A DNA stretch of 64,000 nt from Topomyia yanbarensis (GCF_030247195.1 NW_026683360.1:62001-126000); one strand, 5' to 3'. Shown: positions 12,501 through 25,530, counted from the stretch's first letter. A program made the numbers and translations. Notes: generated by a model not told the origin, from the sequence alone.

Positions 12501-12984
12501 TTGGTAACAGGGAAACAGATCGAAAAATAAACAAAAGGGCTTGCGGAAATTAAAACTCACGAATTCGGTCATTTTGTAATTGCTAACAAATAGCGGCTTC
12601 TCAGTCTTATTGTTAACATTATTTAATCATTCACCATTAGCTTGTGTATAAAACATTACATGGCTTTGTATATCTTTAAATAATCCTACATAAAGATTAC
12701 GCACAATTTATTTTAAATCAGTGTCACGCGCAGGGCCGCCGAGAGGAGGGGAGGACCGGGGTATTTCCCACCGGGTCCGGAGTTCTGGGCCCCCTTCATT
12801 TTTACCAGAAACTAAAATGTGACAAATACTTTTTCTACAAAAATTTATTTGAGAATGCAATTAAAAAATCAATATCTTGTGTATGAGGTAACTAGAATAG
12901 CGAAAATTCTAAACTACTGCATATTTGGTATCAACTATGTTTATACCAACCTAATTCTCGCATCGAAACAAGATCAGCCTCGAG
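9562..12984. other. Long stretch without a recognised gene
   Basis: AT-rich, with open frames up to 110 codons (11425-11757, plus) that I do not recognise. Two GC-rich fragments, about 9779-9850 (minus) and 12731-12800 (plus), are diverged copies of one repeat; the plus copy begins CAGGGCCGCCGAGAGGAGGG, which looks like a DNA-transposon end. 11140-11205 holds a small inverted repeat around GGAAATTTATTTTAAATTTCC. Otherwise nothing. Confidence 0.4.
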
Positions 12985-13152
12985 CGGGCATAGCGAAATT
13001 TGTACATTGAATGTCATGTACGCAGCTCACCTGGGTTCGAATCCCAACCCCGCACACAGGAATAGAGATTTTTTCTAGGAAAATTCCTAACCAGAATGAA
13101 GAAGCGAATGGCCTTAAGGTTATAATACCCATAATCGAAACAAAAATATGAT
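12985..13152 (+). repeat. tRNA-derived SINE, copy 2
   Basis: Same body as the other copies: CACCTGGGTTCGAATCCCAA (B box, about 13028-13047), CCCCGCACACAGGAATAGAG, then GAAGCGAATGGCCTTAAGG and TATAATACCCATAATCG. The 5' part (GCATAGCGAAATTTG) keeps only a vague A box. More diverged than copy 3. Confidence 0.7.
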
Positions 13153-13759
13153 CAGACTTGTAAGGGTTAAACAATTAAATGGTTTGATTAGAAGTCATGA
13201 GGTTGTCTTCAAATTTTGCCAACATGAAATCGATTTGTTTGTTCTATTGAATTTCCAATCTTCGAAAGCGCTGGATTAGTATCGAAAGTTATTATTGAAA
13301 TCCTGCTTATGGTTGCCACACCGGTTTTTGGAGGCGAATTCCGTGTCTTCGTTCAGGTAAACCCGAATTCGCACGGAAGAATCCCCTAGATTATTTTGCA
13401 AATTTGCATTGCCCTTTTCTCTACCAGGAATCGTCCAGCACCCAGTTCTCGTAAACAACATCCTCGGGTTGCAGGCCCTAATTGTTACGGAGGGCCCCTC
13501 TTGGCGTTGACAAATATTATTTTAAAAGTGCCATTTGGGTTTACTTTGCCCCATTGAACCTTCGCTTCAATGGATCAATGTTCCTCACAAAGATTCTCGA
13601 AAGAAACTGGAGTGTGATTTCACACCCCGTGAGGAGCAGAGCAAAGCTCGCTCGGGTTATCCTTCACAGCGAGAGTGGCTGGTGCTTTTAGATTCTATGT
13701 GAATATCCGAGGAAGCGAAGTACTACACCCAACTAAATCAACAAAACTGCAGATGGGGG
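13153..13759. other. Nothing recognised between SINE copies
   Basis: No convincing gene. Open frames of 61-69 codons (for example 13482-13691) lack recognisable features. Confidence 0.35.
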
Positions 13760-13938
13760 TGGGCGTGGCGTAGTTGGTAAATCGATTGCCTTGTACTCAG
13801 CGCACCTGGGTTCGAGTCCCGACCCCGCACATAGGGTTAGAAATTTTTCACAAGAGATTTTTCTAACCCGAAGAGGCGAATGACCTCAAGGTTAAAACCT
13901 CTATAATCGAAATAAAAAAAAAAAAAAAAAAAAAAACA
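13760..13938 (+). repeat. tRNA-derived SINE, copy 3 (near full length)
   Basis: The best-preserved copy. An A-box-like TGGCGTAGTTGGT lies at about 13766-13778 and a B box GGTTCGAGTCC at about 13809-13819, spaced as in a tRNA head. The shared body follows (CCCCGCACATAGGGTTAGAA, CGAATGACCTCAAGG, CTATAATCGAAAT) and then an A tail of about 22. The long uninterrupted tail suggests a comparatively young insertion. Transcription would be by RNA polymerase III, and mobilisation by a non-LTR reverse transcriptase in trans. Confidence 0.8.
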
Positions 13939-14689
13939 AAACTGTTAACAAATGCAAAAACATACAACTAAATATGAACGGCACAGAAAGGCTGAGTGCT
14001 TTACCAAAACATTACACTCTACGCTGAATGTGAAGAAAATAAGATATTTTTCCTCCTAATGCTACGAGCTACTTAAGAAATAAAACAGTGCATATTTATT
14101 TGTTTTTAAGCGATTTATACAATAAAAAGCAATGGAAGCGCTCCAAAATTATGTCGAGTGATCACTTTAATTCGAAATTATAAATGATTTCAACGCATAC
14201 CCATGTTTCTCTTGAAGTCTATCCCCTGCTCAGTAAAACTCTGCTGATCAAAGTGCCATTAGAGGCGGTAATCCTACCTCTATTTGAGAGATCAATTGTC
14301 CAAATGAGTCATCAAAAACTCTTGATAAACCAAAATAATTCGAAATTAATTCAAAAATTTTAATTTGAAATTTAATATATTTGGTATTGTTACAAAATCC
14401 ATAAAAATCATTTTCAGATACGAGATGATACCGATACGTTTTTGTCAAGGGATCGTACTCAAATGACGTAGCTCTGCGACTTTCAACTACCAATTCCTCC
14501 TTGCAAAGAGGCCAGGGATGGGAAAAAATACGTTTTACAATTCTTTCAAATACGGCCTTTTATCAACATTTTCATTACAACAGGTGTGCTAACACACTAA
14601 CACAAATAAGAGAATAATTCATATTTTTATAGGATTATGAATGTTTTCGAAACTAGCATAGCGCAAAACTCAACCACAACACTTATTTG
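13939..14689. other. Nothing recognised
   Basis: AT-rich. The 81-codon minus frame at 14248-14493 has no recognisable features. Confidence 0.35.
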
Positions 14690-16250
14690 AAATTTGATCC
14701 AAGTTTCTCATTTTTTTCCATTTTTTATTCATACATGGATTTTTTTAATTTTGTTAAAATTTCATTGATCTTATTTTTCAAGGTGTGGATTATAATTGTA
14801 TTTCTACAATTTTAAGATGCTGCCTTTTTTATCTATTTCCGTACTTTTATTTTATCCATCTTTTTACATTGCTTACCTTTGCTTTTTTCTATTGCTATCA
14901 TTATCACTTACTTTAATTTATAGTTCTCTCTGTTATTTCATTTTATTCGTAATTTTTCGAGCAAGTTCTGCTTTCTTTGTTTTATTTTTCTTATTTTTTC
15001 ATATTTTAATACCCAGCTTTTTATTTGTTTCTTTTGTCATTCCATCTAATTTTTAGAATTTGTCTATTTACTACATTTATTCTTATCATAGCCTTTTTCT
15101 CTTTCCCTTTTTTATATTTTTTGCATTTCCAAAAGTAATTTCACTGATTCAAATTCAATTCCAATTTGTCTTATTGTTTAATTTTTTACCTTTCTCCTAT
15201 TTTCTTCCTTATTTCTAGTTTTTAGCTTTGCATTTTTCGTAGTTTTATGTTTTCCCATTGTTCATTTAATATAATTTTATTTATTGTTTATACCTTTTTC
15301 TTTAGATTTAAGTCGTTGTTGTTATTTCTTCATTGTTTCCATTTAACCTATTTTGAAAGTACTTTTTCTGTTGACCATTTTCCTATACGTTTACATTGAA
15401 TTTTTTTTTATTTTCCTAAAAAAACATTTGATTTATCTGTTTTGACACTATGCGCACTTGTTCTTCACGTTACAATTAGTTCGTTGTTTGAATTCGTTTC
15501 AAATTTCATTTCTAGTGTTTTTTCAGTTCATTATAATTTAATCCATTTTATTCATTTTCTTCGTGTTATTTTTCAATTTTTTTGATTCTATAGTATACCA
15601 TGTTGGCTTTTTTCTACTATTTTTTGTTTTCCATTTTGTCTGTTTTCTCCGTTTTTGTTCAATACTTCCAATTTTCTTTACTTTTTCGTCTTTTCATCAT
15701 TCCAATTTTCCAGTTTTTAAAAAATTTACGGATAGTCCATTTTTTTAAATTTCTCTATGGTTATTTTTTTCTTGTCTTTTATATATTTACTTTTTCTATT
15801 GCTTTAAATATTACTTGTTTTTAATGTTAAATAAATTTTATTTTTCTTGATTTATCGAGTTTTTCAGCTTTATGCATTTTTTGTATTAATGTTTGTATTC
15901 GTTTTAGTAGTTTTTTCATTTTCATTGATTCTTGAAATTTTTCCTACTTTCCTATCGATTTTTCATTATTTTCACCATTTGTGCAATAATGTTCGACTTC
16001 TTTAATCTTCTTTTATCTATTTTTTATAGGTTTTATTTTGGTTTTTTTCGATTTAACATTTTTTGATTGACATTGACATTAATTTGTTTATTTGGTTGAT
16101 TTTGGTGTTTTTAGCTCTTTTGTACATTCTTTTGATATTTTGTTTTCCTATTGGATTTTTATCTTTTGCCGTTGGTCGCTACTTTAGCTATTTTCATTTT
16201 TTGTAATTACTACATTTTCAATCTTTCCATTTCCTTACTTTTATAAATAC
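14690..16250. other. T-rich, strand-asymmetric low-complexity tract
   Basis: About 1.55 kb in which the plus strand is dominated by T with interspersed C (runs such as CTTTTTTCTATTGC and TTTTATTTTTC), with few A runs and almost no G. It gives F/L/S-rich open frames (14796-15056, 15563-15824) that are compositional artefacts. The edges are fairly sharp at about 14690 and 16250. Confidence 0.6.
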
Positions 16251-17487
16251 TATTGACAATAATGACGCTTTTCAAAGTCACCAAAACTGTTGAAGAGGAA
16301 TTAAAAAACTTCCAAAGTATAAAAACTACTTTTTTTCCTTCATTGGCCCTACAAACAACTAGAGCTAAAAACTGGTACATAAATATAAAATTTCAGTTTA
16401 CTATACATAGTATTAGTAAACTCCAATGGATTTCAAACATTAACTTTTTTATACTCAGGCAATACATAGTGGTGGGCAGTGGTGCAAATTTTCATTTTCA
16501 AATACCAACTTTCAGTTCAATCAAACCCAACCATGATTCAAATTCAAAGCCTCCCTCAATCATTCACTTTCAAGTTGAAGGGATTTTCATAACTGAATCG
16601 TACGTCTTCATTTCAAATTGATGCTTTTTCATTCACCAACCAAAGCTGTCATCTGCTCAGTAGAGGCCAGTTTAGGTTAAATGTCGCCATGTTTTGCGTT
16701 TTCAAGCTTACATGGACAGTAAGAACTATGTTCAGAGTAGTTTTGTTTTAAAACCCTAGTCAATACCCAGTAAAGAGATATTCACAGGGTCAATGAAATT
16801 GAAAATGAATGGAAAATGATTGAGCAGGTCGGCTGTTTGAATGAATAATGGAAACGAACAACTGCGAATTGAACATAGTAGGGCATGATTTGAGAATTTT
16901 TTCTCCTTCAAGTTCAAAACAATCTGTTGAAAATTTGCAGCTCTGGTGGTGGGGGCCCGTACGTTGGACCTCCCGGGTCCGTATTTCCTCTCTGCGGCCC
17001 TGGTCACGAGTAGTCGTTTCCGAAATGTCTTGACAGTTCCGAACGAATATTCCGTACTCCTCTTTTAGTTCAGGGAAGCTGGACAAGAAAGAGAGCACAT
17101 ATCCATCCCTATGTTCTTCAAAAGGAAACAATATCGGAGTATTCAGTTTTTCGACTTAAGAAACGCACGCTTAGGAAACTGAAATTCTTGTTCATTTTCA
17201 TCAGTAATTTGTTTGATAGGTCCAGAACAGGAGTTTTTTTTGTTGTTGTTGGTATAATACAAAAGATTAAAACAGTGTTACCAAATGACTGGAATTAGGC
17301 AAGAATGTGCTCAGCTACACTAAATTTGACAGCTGCTGCGTAAGTTATCATGAAGTAGATCTGGAAACATTTAATGACATATCAGTAGATTAAAATACGC
17401 AATCAGAATGAAATAACATTTTTTTTACAATTTGTGTTATAACAATAAATATCATGTAAACCAACACGGGTCAGATGAAAAAATGAG
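16251..17487. other. Unassigned sequence
   Basis: Includes a 122-codon open frame (16253-16621) of low complexity and short, loosely inverted TTCATTTTCA / TGAAAATGAA motifs at 16490-16640 and 16790-16870. No element ends or gene identified. Confidence 0.35.
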
Positions 17488-18476
<989 letters not shown>

Positions 18477-19198
18477 GGGGGGGCAGCAGGGACAGGGGGG
18501 CAGCAGGGACAGGAAGGACAGGAGTCTAGGGGCCTAACGAACCCCCCCCCCCCCACAGCCCTACTGCGAGTTGGGGAGTTTTGCTAGGATATGGTGGGGC
18601 TAAGATTGGGCTCTTCTGAACCTCTAAAAAATGCCATAACTCCGAAAGCAGCTCCGACGAAGCGAGTCTGTGCCGCTTCTGCTAAGATCCTAAGATTCCA
18701 ATAATCTAAGATCTGGGCAATAAAAGCACTCTAGCCCAACCGGAGTGCCAACCGGCACATCAGGATCGACGCCAGTAACATCTTGATTATGGTATACTGG
18801 CCATGGCGAACGGCAACGGACAGGACACGGATGACGGAAAGGATGGCGACTTAGGGCTGACAGACGTGCTGTTCTACTCCCTGAGTAAGGAAGGATGACA
18901 CCGACTTGAAATGGCGAGTGGGCTAACAGCATGGCTGCCTCCGTTCCAACAAAACCCTGGCAGGTCTCCGGGTACGTTCGAATCTCGCCATCATTTGGTT
19001 GGTGGTACTAGGTTCGGTTGAAGCATTCCCGATTTACGCCGATCCGGCTCTGAACACTACTCCCCATGAGAGATGGTGTCAACCCTTGCATGACCTCACT
19101 GCTGCTTTTCGGCAGCATAGATAATCATGGGATCACGAGAGGCGACTATGTGCAGCGAGTGGAGATAGCGGCCCGGAGTTGGGACCCAATAAAATAAA
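18477..19198 (+). promoter_or_regulatory. 5' UTR of R1 copy D
   Basis: It begins with seven G, then two direct copies of a 17-base GGGGGCAGCAGGGACAG-type unit (18477-18512), followed by a C run of about 14 at 18541-18554 that could pair with the G runs. R1-type elements need an internal promoter or co-transcription from the target. No TATA box is obvious. The sequence just before the ORF1 ATG is AAAATAAA, with A at -3 and G at +4. Confidence 0.6.
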
Positions 19199-20605
19199 AT
19201 GGAGAAACAACAAGCAACCGATATAAATGGAGCAGGCACGGCAAATCCGTTTGCCAGAGGTGGGTTGGTGAGGTCACCACCACCAATAGTAGCTGAAGTC
19301 ACCCAGCAAGAGCAGGAGGAGGGGAAGCCGAAGCAACAGCAACAGCAGCAACAAAAACAGCCGGAGCAGAGCGGAAGGAGCTACACCCCACAAACGCCAA
19401 AGGTAGTGGTAGCGAGGCACTTGGTGGAGGAGCTCCACAAGTTCGTGGACATGAGAAACAATGTCCACAAAGACATTAAGGAGATGGTCATCAAAATCCG
19501 GAAGGCGCTACTGTCTGCCGTGAAAGAGTACGATACGGCAACGCAGAGGGCAGATTCAGCTGAGCGAGCATCCGCGTCGGCTAAGGCTACTATCCTCCTA
19601 GCCCCTCCGAAACAGGGTAAGGAGAGGCAGATTGGAGTGGAGAACACGCCAGTTCCCATAACTCCAAAGAGGACAAGATCCTCACCAGGAGAAGAAAGAC
19701 CAGGCGGGTCAAAGAGGCAGACGCTCGAGGATGCTGTTGCTGCCGAAGAAAAGGACGCCACCTTACAGGGTGAAAGCTGGAGCACCGTTGTAGGTCGGAA
19801 GGAGAAACGCGGGAAACAGCAAAAAAAGAAGGAGGAGCGAAAAGGGGAGCAGAAGAGGAAATCAGAACCCTCGGCTCGTCAGAAGGCGCCTAAGGGAGAA
19901 GCCGTGCTCGTCAAAGCAAATGACGAGACTACGTACGCAGCACTGCTCAAAAAGGTCAGAGAGGACCCGGAGCTGAAAGATTTGGGGGAAAACGTGTTAA
20001 GAGTCAGGCGTACCCAAAAAAATGAGATGCTCCTCGAGCTTAAGAAGAATACTACGACTAGTAGCTCTGCCTTGCAGGAGACTATAACTAAATCAATGGG
20101 CGGAAAGGCAGAAGTTAAAGCCTTAAGCCCGGAGATGGTAATCGTGTGCAAAGACCTCGACGAAATAACGACGGAAGACGAGCTGAGAGGTGCTATGAAG
20201 CAGCAGTGCAAACTGGGCGAGGTGCACATGACGATCCGGCTAAGGAAGGGATACGGAGGAACGCAGATAGCGATGATACGTTTACCGGTAACCGCTGCAG
20301 ACAAGGCACTGGAGGTAGGTAAGGTTACAGTTGGATGGTCGAGATGCCTACTGAGAGCCGCCCCACGAGTAAACAAACAAGCAGAGAAATGCTTCAAATG
20401 TTTAGGCTTTGGACATTTAGCAGGGGCTTGCAAAGGCCCGGACAGATCCGGGATGTGCTGGAAATGCGGAGAGACGGGCCATCTTGCGAGAGACTGCACG
20501 CAGAGGCCGAAGTGCTTGCTTTGCACCCCAGCGGAAGGGAACGACCATCAGACGGGTGGCTTTAAATGCCCAGCGTACAAGAAGGCGACTGCAGGCCAAC
20601 GGTGA
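19199..20605 (+). CDS. R1 copy D ORF1 (Gag-like nucleic-acid-binding protein)
   Basis: 468 residues, intact. ORF1 proteins of R1-clade elements bind element RNA, form RNPs and are needed for retrotransposition. From N to C: a low-complexity start with a Q run (about residues 46-52), an alpha-helical charged region (about 85-135), a K/E/R-rich basic region with SWSTVVGRKEK (about 195-240), then a compact domain (about 245-390). Three Cys-His knuckles follow: CFKCLGFGHLAGAC (398-411), CWKCGETGHLARDC (420-433) and an atypical C-x2-C-x7-H-x6-C (439-457). The ATG at 19199 has a good context and no upstream in-frame ATG competes. The stop TGA at 20603 overlaps the ORF2 ATG as TGATG, suggesting termination-reinitiation. 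Confidence 0.93.
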   Translation: MEKQQATDINGAGTANPFARGGLVRSPPPIVAEVTQQEQEEGKPKQQQQQQQKQPEQSGRSYTPQTPKVVVARHLVEELHKFVDMRNNVHKDIKEMVIKIRKALLSAVKEYDTATQRADSAERASASAKATILLAPPKQGKERQIGVENTPVPITPKRTRSSPGEERPGGSKRQTLEDAVAAEEKDATLQGESWSTVVGRKEKRGKQQKKKEERKGEQKRKSEPSARQKAPKGEAVLVKANDETTYAALLKKVREDPELKDLGENVLRVRRTQKNEMLLELKKNTTTSSSALQETITKSMGGKAEVKALSPEMVIVCKDLDEITTEDELRGAMKQQCKLGEVHMTIRLRKGYGGTQIAMIRLPVTAADKALEVGKVTVGWSRCLLRAAPRVNKQAEKCFKCLGFGHLAGACKGPDRSGMCWKCGETGHLARDCTQRPKCLLCTPAEGNDHQTGGFKCPAYKKATAGQR

Positions 20606-23604
20606 TGGAGATGACCCAGATAAACCTGAATCACTGTGATACCGCACAGCAACTGTTGTGGCAGTCTACGACAGAAACTATGTGCGATGTCGCTTTGATC
20701 GCAGAGCCTTATCAAGTCCCCCCTAATAACGGTAACTGGGTGGCGGATAGATCAGGAACCGCAGCGATACAAGTAATGGGAAGATTCCCTATCCAAGAAG
20801 TGGTAGAACGTTCCTATGAGGGTTTCGTGATAGCCAAAATCAACGGCATCTTCGTATGTAGCTGTTACGCTCCCCCAAGGTGGACAGTAGAGCAGTTCAG
20901 CCTAATGCTGGAGCAGTTAACCGAGCAGTTGATCGATCGGAAGCCGGTAGTCATTGGTGGTGACTTCAACGCCTGGGCTGTGGAATGGGGCAGTAGAGTA
21001 ACCAACACAAGAGGGTGTATCCTGCAGGAAGCTCTAGCGAAGTTAGACGTACGATTGTGCAATGAAGGCTCTGTTAGTACATTTCGGAGAGACGGGAGGG
21101 AGTCCATCATAGACGTCACATTCTGTAGTCCCTCATTGACGGCGAACATGAATTGGAGAGTATGCGAAACGTATACGCATAGTGACCACCAGGAGATTCG
21201 CTACCGTATCGGCCAACGGAACCCCGCGGCAGTACAGAGAAGGGTGACCGGCGAACGAAAGTGGAAGACGAAAGCCTTCAACAAAGACCTCTTTGTTGAG
21301 GCACTTCGGCCGAACGGCGGGACCGAGAACGTGGATGCGGCTGACCTAACAAGAAGGATTGTGGCGGCTTGTGACGCCACAATGCCGCGAAAACTGGAAC
21401 CACGCAACAAACGGCGTCCAGCTTACTGGTGGAACGAGACGCTTAGTACGTTACGCGCTGCTTGTCTCAGAGCCAGAAGGCGGGCCCAAAGAGCAAGGTC
21501 GGAACCAGATAGAGAAGAGCATAAGGCATCGTTTCGGGAAGCTAGGGCCGCTCTAAAACGGGAGATCAGACTTAGCAAGTCAGAGTGCCACAAGGAGCTA
21601 TGCCGAGAAGTAGACGCCAATCCCTGGGGTGACGCATACCGAGTCGTGATGGCGAAAATGAAGGGTCCAACGACGCCAGTCGAAATGTGTCCGAGCAAGC
21701 TGAAGATAATCGTCGAGGGTCTTTTCCCGAAGCACGATCCAACTATATGGCCACCGTCACCGCACGGCGAGGAAGAAGGAACAAACATGGATCGGCAAGT
21801 GACTAACGACGAGCTAGTAGAAGCATCGAAGCGCCTAAAACCAAAGAAAGCCCCTGGTCCGGATGGAATACCAAACGTGGTACTGAAAGCTGCGATCCTG
21901 GCATATCCGGACATGTTCAGGATAGTGATGCAGAAGTGCCTAAATGAAGGCAACTTCCCCGAAATGTGGAAGGTCCAGAAGCTGGTGTTGCTGCCGAAGC
22001 CAGGGAAGCCACCTGGCGACCCGACCTCGTACAGACCCATATGCCTGCTGGATACACTCGGAAAACTCCTGGAAAGGATCATTCTTAACAGGTTGACGAA
22101 ATTCACGGAAGGTGAGCGCGGACTGTCCAAGATGCAGTTTGGTTTCCGCAAAGGAGCATCGACAGTGGATGCAATTCGGATAGTGCTCGAGAGTGCCGAG
22201 AAGTCATCTAAACAGAAGCGAAGAGGAGATCGATACTGCGCTGTGGTCACGATAGATGTGAAGAACGCGTTCAACAGTGCCAGCTGGGAAGCCATCGCTG
22301 CAGCGCTGCATAGAATGAGGGTTCCCGACTATCTGTGCCAGATCCTGAAGAGCTACTTTCAGAGCAGAGTGCTACTGTACGAGACGAGCGAAGGACAGAA
22401 GTCATTGCGTGTCACAGCGGGCGTTCCTCAGGGCTCCATTCTCGGTCCAACCCTTTGGAACGGGATGTACGATGGGGTGTTAACGCTGCAGCTGCCTAGG
22501 AAAGTGAAAATCGTAGGTTTCGCGGACGACGTGTCACTAACGGTGATGGGTGAGACACTTGAAGAAGTGGAGGTGTCGGTGACGGAGACAATAGACGCGA
22601 TCGAGAGCTGGATGAACGGGGTTAAGCTGCAAATAGCTCGCCACAAGACGGAGGTGTTGTTGGTCAGTAACTGCAGATCGGTCCAACGGATGCAGATCGA
22701 CGTCGGAGGGCACGTGATTGCATCGAAACGTGCATTGAAGCAATTGGGAGTTATAATCGACGACCGGTTGAGCTTCAACAACCACGTTGATTACGCCTGT
22801 GGAAAGTCGGCGAAGGCAACGAACGCAATAGCGAGAATCATGCCAAACGTCGGCGGTCCGAGAAGCAGCACGAGACGTCTGCTATCTACTGTTTCGTCAT
22901 CGATACTCCGATATGGGGTTCCTGCCTGGAGTGCTGCGCTGAAAACCAAGCGGAACCGTGAAAAGCTAAACAGGACATTCCGACTGATGGCCGTACGAGT
23001 CGCGAGTGCCTACAGAACAATATCGTCGGAGGCAGTATGCGTTATCGCCAGGATGATCCCCATCTGCATTACCCTGGCGGAGGACGTGGAATGCTATCAG
23101 CGGAGAAATGCACGTAACGCTAGGAGACAGGTTCGAGCGGACTCGTTGGCTAAATGGCAACAGGAGTGGGACAACGCGGAGAAAGGAAGGTGGACCCACC
23201 GACTCATCCCAAATTTATCGGCCTGGGTACATAGGAAGCATGGAGAGGTGAACTTCCATTTGACGCAGTTTTTGTCCGGGCACGGATGCTTCCGGAAGTA
23301 CTTGCATCGGTTTGGACATGCTTCGTCACCCCTTTGCCCGGGTTGTGCGACCGTGCAGGAGACACCGGAACACGTGGTCTTCGAATGCCCTAGATTCGAA
23401 GAAGTTCGTAGGGGTATACCTGGTATGACAGCGGACAATATCGTCGAAGAGATGTGCCGTGACGAACATACCTGGGACGCTGTCAACAGAGTGGTCTCGA
23501 GCATACTCTCCGAGTTACAGAGGAAGTGGCGTAGAGACCAACAAGAAACCGCAAATCGGGTTTCGAGAGAAATTCCGCCGCCGGGGAACTCTCCAACTGT
23601 GTAG
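20605..23604 (+). CDS. R1 copy D ORF2 (APE endonuclease-reverse transcriptase)
   Basis: About 1000 residues if started at ATG 20605, which overlaps the ORF1 stop (TGATG). The frame is open further upstream to 20566, but those 13 codons lie inside ORF1. Endonuclease residues: N7 (QINLNHC), E34 (IAEPY), D120/N122 (GGDFNAW), D170 (IIDVTF) and D194/H195 (THSDH). RT motifs: KAPGPDGIPN, YRPICLLDTLGKLLE, TIDVKNAFNSASW with the catalytic D, GVPQGSILGP, and FADDV with the catalytic pair at 641-642. C-terminus: C911-x2-C-x8-H-x4-C928. All key residues are present. It would nick GATA DNA and prime cDNA synthesis there; that specificity is inferred from location only. Confidence 0.95.
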   Translation: MEMTQINLNHCDTAQQLLWQSTTETMCDVALIAEPYQVPPNNGNWVADRSGTAAIQVMGRFPIQEVVERSYEGFVIAKINGIFVCSCYAPPRWTVEQFSLMLEQLTEQLIDRKPVVIGGDFNAWAVEWGSRVTNTRGCILQEALAKLDVRLCNEGSVSTFRRDGRESIIDVTFCSPSLTANMNWRVCETYTHSDHQEIRYRIGQRNPAAVQRRVTGERKWKTKAFNKDLFVEALRPNGGTENVDAADLTRRIVAACDATMPRKLEPRNKRRPAYWWNETLSTLRAACLRARRRAQRARSEPDREEHKASFREARAALKREIRLSKSECHKELCREVDANPWGDAYRVVMAKMKGPTTPVEMCPSKLKIIVEGLFPKHDPTIWPPSPHGEEEGTNMDRQVTNDELVEASKRLKPKKAPGPDGIPNVVLKAAILAYPDMFRIVMQKCLNEGNFPEMWKVQKLVLLPKPGKPPGDPTSYRPICLLDTLGKLLERIILNRLTKFTEGERGLSKMQFGFRKGASTVDAIRIVLESAEKSSKQKRRGDRYCAVVTIDVKNAFNSASWEAIAAALHRMRVPDYLCQILKSYFQSRVLLYETSEGQKSLRVTAGVPQGSILGPTLWNGMYDGVLTLQLPRKVKIVGFADDVSLTVMGETLEEVEVSVTETIDAIESWMNGVKLQIARHKTEVLLVSNCRSVQRMQIDVGGHVIASKRALKQLGVIIDDRLSFNNHVDYACGKSAKATNAIARIMPNVGGPRSSTRRLLSTVSSSILRYGVPAWSAALKTKRNREKLNRTFRLMAVRVASAYRTISSEAVCVIARMIPICITLAEDVECYQRRNARNARRQVRADSLAKWQQEWDNAEKGRWTHRLIPNLSAWVHRKHGEVNFHLTQFLSGHGCFRKYLHRFGHASSPLCPGCATVQETPEHVVFECPRFEEVRRGIPGMTADNIVEEMCRDEHTWDAVNRVVSSILSELQRKWRRDQQETANRVSREIPPPGNSPTV

Positions 23605-24743
23605 ACTAGGTCCACCGCCGGGGACCAGTTGAGTAGTGCGTGATGTAGCACCGAGTTGGGTCGTCGGGGCGCCTGGGAACCGGACGTCAAGCTTCACCGG
23701 AATCGCTGAACCGACCTCGACATCCTTCCGGGTAGCTCGTGAGTAGGCTATATCCACCGCCGGGGATTGGACCGAGTAGACCGCGTCGCAGAGCTAGCAG
23801 TGGGTCGTTGGGGCGCCGGTGAACCGGAAGTTACGCTCCAACCGGAATCGCCGGATAGACCTCAGCACCTACTGTATGGCCCGTTGAGTAGGCTAGATCC
23901 ACCGCCGGGGACTAGATCGAGTAGATCGGGCGAAACGGAACGAGAGGAAGCCAAAGAGCTCATGAAATTGTGGTGCTAAAACAAAAGAAGAATCGGTACC
24001 GGGGGAGCCTCCTTCGCCGGGGAACTCTCCGTCAGCGTAAGCTAGATCCACCGCCGGGGACTAGACTGAGTAGACCGCGACGAAATACCACCAGTCGCAG
24101 GTCGTCGGGGCACCAGCGAACCGGACGCTCTGCTCCACCGGAATCGCCGAACTGACCTCGACATCTGGTTGGTTGGCTCGGTTTCGGGAGAACTTCTCTC
24201 GCCGGGGAATTCTCCGTCGGAGTAGGCTAGGTCCATCGTCGGGGACTAGACCGAGTAGTTCGCGAACAAGTCTGGTGCTCAAAGAGTAAACGGCGTTGAA
24301 TGGTGCGAGAAGGGAGTTGCGGTGCTAACCGGCACAAGCGAGCCGCAGGGCTCAGTGAATTAGACAGTCAGAAGTTTGCCGCTCAGACTGTACTCGTAGG
24401 GGAGGAGTACTAAGCCTCGACTCACAGCCAGCTTTCCGACTGCCATGCAGAGCTTGCCAGTCTGTGTGGATGGTAGAGAATTGGTGGTGTGTAGAGGAGT
24501 GGGGCTGTAACCCTACGGAAGAAACGAACTAGGAAGTAGTTGAATTAGAGTGCGTGCTATGCACATAAAAACCCCTCCCCGAAGTAATGCCGTAAGGTAG
24601 TGCCGGGGAGGAATCAGGTTCTGGGCAAGAGCAGTGGTTTTTAGCGGGTCGGGTGATGGCAGCCCAAACCCGTTCCCTGACAATGGGGTTTTTGTACATT
24701 TTTCCTCACTCAGGGTTTTTCTGAAAATTTTTTTACTGCTCTC
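23605..24743 (+). repeat. R1 copy D 3' UTR with ~150-bp tandem repeats
   Basis: From 23606 to about 24250 there are four or so diverged units of 140-190 bases. Each carries TCCACCGCCGGGGACTAGA, GAGTAGACCGCG, GGTCGTCGGGGCGCC, GAACCGGACGT and CCGGAATCGCCGAACCGACC. A non-repeated end of about 500 bases follows, with a CCCCTCCCCGAAGTAATGCC / GGTAGTGCCGGGGAGG hairpin (24573-24612), then TTACTGCTCTC and the A tail. The 3' UTR is where the element's RT would recognise its template. The same repeat type forms the low-coordinate end of copy E. Confidence 0.8.
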
Positions 24744-24767
24744 AAAAAAAAAAAAAAAAAAAAAAAA

Positions 24768-25530
<763 letters not shown>

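Noticed and set aside
21423..22295. 290-codon minus frame inside copy D (and similar shadows in A and C)
   Set aside because: Antisense of the RT-coding region; no domain and recurs wherever ORF2 is conserved.
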